Assembly (NCBI GenBank): GCA_000991205.1
Contig: LBRC01000019.1
Location: forward strand, 1 to 10,454
Direction of reading: 5' to 3'
Length of the DNA stretch: 10,454 nucleotides
DNA from: Parcubacteria group bacterium GW2011_GWA2_36_10
GTDB taxonomy: Bacteria > Patescibacteriota > Patescibacteriia > UBA1558 > GWA2-36-10
Every line of letters begins with the position of its first letter. The first letter of the stretch is position 1. The translations under genes were made by a program, and so were the position numbers. Of the stretch, positions 7,220 to 10,454 are shown in pieces. The notes below the pieces were generated by a model that saw nothing but the letters and a program-made list of their open reading frames with translations, was not told the DNA's origin and searched no databases.

Positions 7220-8953
7220 TTATTCGCGTTTAATGCTCAAGACTTCAGCGATACTCGTCGTGCCTAGTAAAGCTTTTTGTAAACCATCTTCAAAAATAGT
7301 CACCATGCCATTTTTAACAGCAATTTCTTGGATTTCACTAGAAGATAAATTTTTAATAATGGCTTTTTGAATTTCGGGTGTATTTTCTAAAATTTCCATC
7401 ACACTGATACGACCAGCATAACCTGATTGATGACAATATTTACAACCCTTGCCTTTATAAAAACTTAATTCAGAAAACTTAGTAAATTTTTGCTCAATCC
7501 ATTCTAACTCTTTAAAGCGTTGCAACATTTTTTCCAAATCAAATTCTTTACTCAAAGCTTGTATTTCTTCGGTGCTTAATTGATAGCTTTCAATGCATTT
7601 CAAGCAAATACGACGCACTAAACGTTGGGCAATCACGACGTTTAAAGTCGAGGCTACTAAAAATGGCTCTACTTCCATGTCTAGTAATCGAGGTGGCACG
7701 CCGGCGGCGTTATTGGTATGTAGGGTTGATAATACCAAGTGTCCAGTCAAGCCCGCTCTGACAGAAATTTGAGCAGTCTTATTATCGCGGATTTCACCGA
7801 TCATGATAATATCTGGGTCTTGTCTTAATAAGGCTCTCAAACCATTAGCAAAATCATAGCCAGCCGCTGGGTTAACTTGAGTCTGATTGACTCGATGGAC
7901 GCCGTATTCTATCGGATCTTCAATGGTACAAATATTGACTTCTTCAGTATTTAAAATATTTAAAATTGAATATAAGGTCGTAGTTTTGCCACTTCCTGTC
8001 GGACCTACTACTAAAATCATGCCAAAAGGCTTGGTCACCTGACGATTCATAATCGCAATATTTTTTTCCGAAAAACCCATGTTGTCTAAACTGAAATTTT
8101 GTGCATCATCAGTCATCAAACGCATCACTATTTTTTCGCCATAAAAAGCTGGGATCACCGAAACTCTGACTGATTCCTCTTGACCCTCTAAAGCAAAAGA
8201 AAAACGGCCATCTTGCGGTACGCGATGCTCATCTATTTTAAGATTTGATAAAATTTTAATTCTCGCCACGATAGCATCATGCACTTCAGCTGGTAATTCT
8301 ACTTTGTCGTGTAATTCGCCATCTATTCTGAATCTGATCACGACAGCATCAGGCAAAGCCTCAATATGAATATCAGAGGCTTGGTCAAATAAGGCATATT
8401 CTAAAATCACATCAACGATTTGGATAATCGGTAAGTCCAGCTGACTCGGCGTACCTTGGACTTGTTTAAACTTTTGGTTAATAATTTCGTGCAACTCTTC
8501 AGTAATATTTTTTTCATACAAATGAGCTGCGAAAAAGAAATTTTTACTGCTAGTCAGATATGGCAGAATCGGTTTTTTTAAAGCTTGCGTCACAGCCTCA
8601 ACGCCATCTTTTTTTAAAGGATTGACGAAAGCGACTTTGATTTTATCTTGTTCAAGTGCAAATGGTATTGCTTGTGAGCTACGGGCAATTTTTTCATCTA
8701 ATAAATTAATAATTTCTGGTTCTAATTTAATTTTACGTAAATTAGCATAAGGTATTTTAATCAAATCACCAAGCAATTCATATAAGAATTGTTCATTAAA
8801 AAAACCCCTCTCTATCAAAACTTCTTCAATAGCACGACGACGTCGAGAGGCGTTTTTTTTAGCATCTTCCCAATCAGTTTCCGTGATAACTTTTTGGACT
8901 AATAATACTTTTTTTATTTCTTCTTCAGAAATGGGTAAACTTGAACTGGCCAT
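7220..8953 (-). CDS. pilB: Type IV pilus assembly ATPase PilB (GspE family)
   Basis: 577-residue cytoplasmic hexameric motor for pilus extension. An N-terminal MshEN/GspE-N-type domain (about residues 10-145) precedes the ATPase. The Asp-box region has ASDIHIE (192-198) and RFRIDGE (207-213); Walker A is GPTGSGKTT (317-325), Walker B DIIMIGEIRD (381-390), and the His box TGHLVLSTLHT (403-413). A tetracysteine zinc site (C450, C453, C504, C507; CLKC and CKYC) is typical of PilB/GspE and absent from PilT. All catalytic motifs are intact. It is the first gene of the pilus operon, directly behind an extended -10 promoter. No pilT, pilD or pilMNO is in the window, so retraction, prepilin processing and alignment proteins must be encoded elsewhere if present. 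Confidence 0.96.
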   Translation of the reverse strand: MASSSLPISEEEIKKVLLVQKVITETDWEDAKKNASRRRRAIEEVLIERGFFNEQFLYELLGDLIKIPYANLRKIKLEPEIINLLDEKIARSSQAIPFALEQDKIKVAFVNPLKKDGVEAVTQALKKPILPYLTSSKNFFFAAHLYEKNITEELHEIINQKFKQVQGTPSQLDLPIIQIVDVILEYALFDQASDIHIEALPDAVVIRFRIDGELHDKVELPAEVHDAIVARIKILSNLKIDEHRVPQDGRFSFALEGQEESVRVSVIPAFYGEKIVMRLMTDDAQNFSLDNMGFSEKNIAIMNRQVTKPFGMILVVGPTGSGKTTTLYSILNILNTEEVNICTIEDPIEYGVHRVNQTQVNPAAGYDFANGLRALLRQDPDIIMIGEIRDNKTAQISVRAGLTGHLVLSTLHTNNAAGVPPRLLDMEVEPFLVASTLNVVIAQRLVRRICLKCIESYQLSTEEIQALSKEFDLEKMLQRFKELEWIEQKFTKFSELSFYKGKGCKYCHQSGYAGRISVMEILENTPEIQKAIIKNLSSSEIQEIAVKNGMVTIFEDGLQKALLGTTSIAEVLSIKRE

Positions 8954-8981
8954 AATATATTTAAACTAAATAATTGTTTAT

Positions 8982-8990
8982 ATTATACCA
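8982..8990 (-). promoter_or_regulatory. Extended -10 promoter for the pilus operon
   Basis: Reading the minus strand, TGGTATAAT fits TGn-TATAAT exactly, a strong extended -10 element. The hexamer TATAAT occupies 8982-8987 and the TG 8989-8990. No good -35 is seen at 17 bases (TATAGT), which extended -10 promoters can do without. The expected start is near 8975, giving a leader of about 20 bases before the pilB ATG. It sits in a 66-base spacer (8954-9019) with only 7 G/C bases, so chance AT matches are a concern, but the position is ideal. Confidence 0.6.
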
Positions 8991-9019
8991 TATTTCTTAA
9001 ATAAACTATAACTTATATT

Positions 9020-10399
9020 TTATTCGTGAATAATTACTTTAGTGCCAAGTGGCGCAATGTTATATAAATATTCCGCTGGACCAACTCCTAAACGCACACA
9101 ACCATGCGAAGCTTTGGTGCCTAAATGTGCCTCGCCTTCTTTATAGCCATTGGGCCACTCTGGTAATTCGTGTATGCCATAACCCCTTTGGACATTGAAA
9201 GCCATCCACCAGGGCATATAAAGGCCATAGGCCGCTGAATAACGTCGTTCTTGCTTATAATCTATCGTGAACTCGCCTTTTGGCGTCGGCAGTCTATCTA
9301 GGCCAGTGGAAACTGGAAAACTGGCAATTTCTATGCCATAATAATCGTAAACTTTTAGATTTTGTTCACTTAAATCAATCTTAATATATTTTTGCCAATC
9401 AATACGACCAGTAGTTTTGTGGGCGGGAAAAAATAATAATTTATTTTCTAAAGCAACTAAATTTAAACCTGTCAATAAATCTGGGCTAAAAGCCATAAAT
9501 TCATTTTTCAAATCACCAAAACCGTCAAAAATCTTAACATGTGGTCCGCCAGATAGCTGGGGCACAGTGATGATCTCTTCTTTATTATCATTATCTATAT
9601 CTAAAGCTAGCACTTCAAAACCAGCTTTAAATTTCTCATCATAAGCTAAAAAACTGTTGACTTCTGAACCATCTAAGCGATAAATATAAAGTTTTGGATA
9701 ACGGTCGGCTCCAGAAGCTAATAAAAGCTCATCCATTTGGTCGCCACCCAAGTCTACGCGAGTAATTTTAAAATCAGAGCCCAAATCATAGGGCACGATA
9801 AAATCAATGTCTAAATTTTCACCAAAACGATTAAAAACTTTGACATGGACTTGACTACTTTCATAAATAGCGGTAGCTATTTCTCGTCGGCCGTCTTGAT
9901 TGGCATCGATAGTTGTTACTTTGACGCCATTATTTGTTTTGGGGAAAGCAAACCATTCTTTAGCAAATTTTAACTCGCCATAGCCATCAAAGATTCTGAC
10001 ATGAGAACCACCACTGCCATTTACACCCGTAATAATCTCTTGCTTATTATCCCCGTCTAGATCGCCCACACTTAACTCCACCCCTTGAGTCATATCTTCT
10101 TTGTAGGCTAGCCAACTTTTTATCAACGATCCATCTTGCCTTAAGATTTTTACATAAGGTAAGCCCTTTTTCTTAGTACTTAAGACTAATTCGTCTGTGC
10201 CATCACCACCTAAATCAACCGAACTAATATTAAATTCACTAAAGTCTTGTAAATTTTCCGTTGACCACAAAAAATCACTGACTGTTTTTTGAGTCGGTGA
10301 CCATAAACGGCCGCGATCAAAATCAATCGCAGCTAAAATTATTTTAGGGCTTAAAAATATAAGGCTAAACAAAAAGTAATAAAATATCTTTTTGTACAT
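9020..10399 (-). CDS. Secreted L,D-transpeptidase (YkuD) with N-terminal FG-GAP-like calcium repeats
   Basis: 459 residues. A signal peptide (MYKK, hydrophobic core 5-22, likely cut after Ala23 or Ala24) sends it out of the cytoplasm. Residues about 55-320 hold five repeats about 51 residues apart with Asp-rich loops: DLGGDGTDEL 62, DLDGDNKQEI 113, DANQDGRREI 165, DLGGDQMDEL 216 and DIDNDNKEEI 267. They are interleaved with VKIFDGYG-type strands; this is the FG-GAP/VCBS-like beta-propeller pattern with probable Ca2+ sites. Residues about 337-459 form the YkuD domain: Y-I-K-I-D-L-S-E-Q strand, TPKGEFTI, GIHELP with His410, and SHGCVRLG with catalytic Cys434 and His432. Such domains make 3-3 peptidoglycan cross-links or attach proteins to the wall; the exact reaction here is inferred. 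No hairpin terminator separates it from the pilus operon. The ATG at 10399 has only an A-rich leader. Confidence 0.92.
   Translation of the reverse strand: MYKKIFYYFLFSLIFLSPKIILAAIDFDRGRLWSPTQKTVSDFLWSTENLQDFSEFNISSVDLGGDGTDELVLSTKKKGLPYVKILRQDGSLIKSWLAYKEDMTQGVELSVGDLDGDNKQEIITGVNGSGGSHVRIFDGYGELKFAKEWFAFPKTNNGVKVTTIDANQDGRREIATAIYESSQVHVKVFNRFGENLDIDFIVPYDLGSDFKITRVDLGGDQMDELLLASGADRYPKLYIYRLDGSEVNSFLAYDEKFKAGFEVLALDIDNDNKEEIITVPQLSGGPHVKIFDGFGDLKNEFMAFSPDLLTGLNLVALENKLLFFPAHKTTGRIDWQKYIKIDLSEQNLKVYDYYGIEIASFPVSTGLDRLPTPKGEFTIDYKQERRYSAAYGLYMPWWMAFNVQRGYGIHELPEWPNGYKEGEAHLGTKASHGCVRLGVGPAEYLYNIAPLGTKVIIHE
9446..10237 (-). other. FG-GAP-like repeat region of the L,D-transpeptidase
   Basis: Encodes residues about 55-318. 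Asp-loop spacings are 51, 52, 51 and 51 residues. The first, second, fourth and fifth loops keep D-x-x-x-D acidic positions well; the third (DANQDG) keeps them in a shorter EF-hand-like form. The final unit decays before the catalytic domain. Its role is likely calcium-stabilised binding to wall or surface partners, inferred from the family. Confidence 0.75.
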
Positions 10400-10454
10400 T
10401 TTTATTTGTATTTTTTTAAAATTTTGTTTATCCGGAGACTTTCTTTCTCATTCT

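Noticed and set aside
7220..8953. PilT (retraction ATPase) as an alternative identity.
   Set aside because: The tetracysteine zinc site, the N-terminal MshEN-type domain and the 577-residue length fit PilB/GspE; PilT is about 350 residues and lacks these.
5393..9644. Short plus-strand open frames opposite the pilin, pilC and transpeptidase genes.
   Set aside because: All lie opposite strong coding regions and show no start signal or recognisable domain.
10402..10454. Possible C-terminal tail of an upstream minus-strand gene (open frame ending KILKKYK with TAA at 10402-10404, or another frame ending at 10428).
   Set aside because: Two frames are open over this short A-rich stretch and neither can be tied to a family, so a partial gene cannot be distinguished from an untranslated leader.

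Overview
The window is a compact, AT-rich stretch (mid-30s % GC by eye) in which every recognisable gene lies on the minus strand. Transcription therefore runs from high to low coordinates. The gene set suggests a member of the Candidate Phyla Radiation (Patescibacteria, Parcubacteria-like): tightly packed or overlapping genes, weak or absent Shine-Dalgarno sequences, a type IV pilus locus with PilB and PilC, a secreted L,D-transpeptidase built on FG-GAP-type repeats, and a large membrane glycosyltransferase. This placement is inferred from style and gene content. No rRNA or marker gene is present to prove it. TGA is used as a stop (end of the 3640-5541 gene), so there is no sign of UGA recoding.

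Layout in the order of transcription. (1) 10399-9020: secreted protein with five calcium-motif repeats and a C-terminal YkuD L,D-transpeptidase domain. (2) A 66-base, very AT-rich spacer with a good extended -10 promoter (8982-8990). (3) 8953-2703: pilus operon of pilB (assembly ATPase), pilC (inner-membrane platform), a GspH/FimT-like prepilin, a giant PilV/GspI-position prepilin fused to a seven-repeat LVIVD beta-propeller and a C-terminal beta-sandwich, a PilW/GspJ-position prepilin, and a PilX/GspK-like protein lacking Glu5. (4) 2646-1543: pyrD, a class 2-like dihydroorotate dehydrogenase with a class 1-like catalytic Cys. (5) 1536-1: a GT2 membrane glycosyltransferase running off the window. 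Gaps between neighbours from pilB onward are 12 bases or less, or overlaps, except about 56 bases before pyrD.

How the genes fit together: PilB and PilC power and scaffold assembly of a type IV pilus. The four prepilin-like genes follow the order of the H-I-J-K / FimU-PilV-PilW-PilX priming (tip) complex. No separate PilY1-type adhesin is present; instead a propeller is fused to the V/I-position pilin. The main hypothesis from this window is that this is a self-contained tip adhesin. PyrD and the glycosyltransferase look like downstream passengers of the same transcription unit.

Caution: roughly the first 90 bases are GC-rich (about 62% by hand count), read as high-GC coding sequence on the opposite strand, and replace the expected end of the glycosyltransferase. 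They look like a chimeric contig end or a recombination junction. I see no tRNA, rRNA, CRISPR array, insertion sequence or convincing intrinsic terminator.
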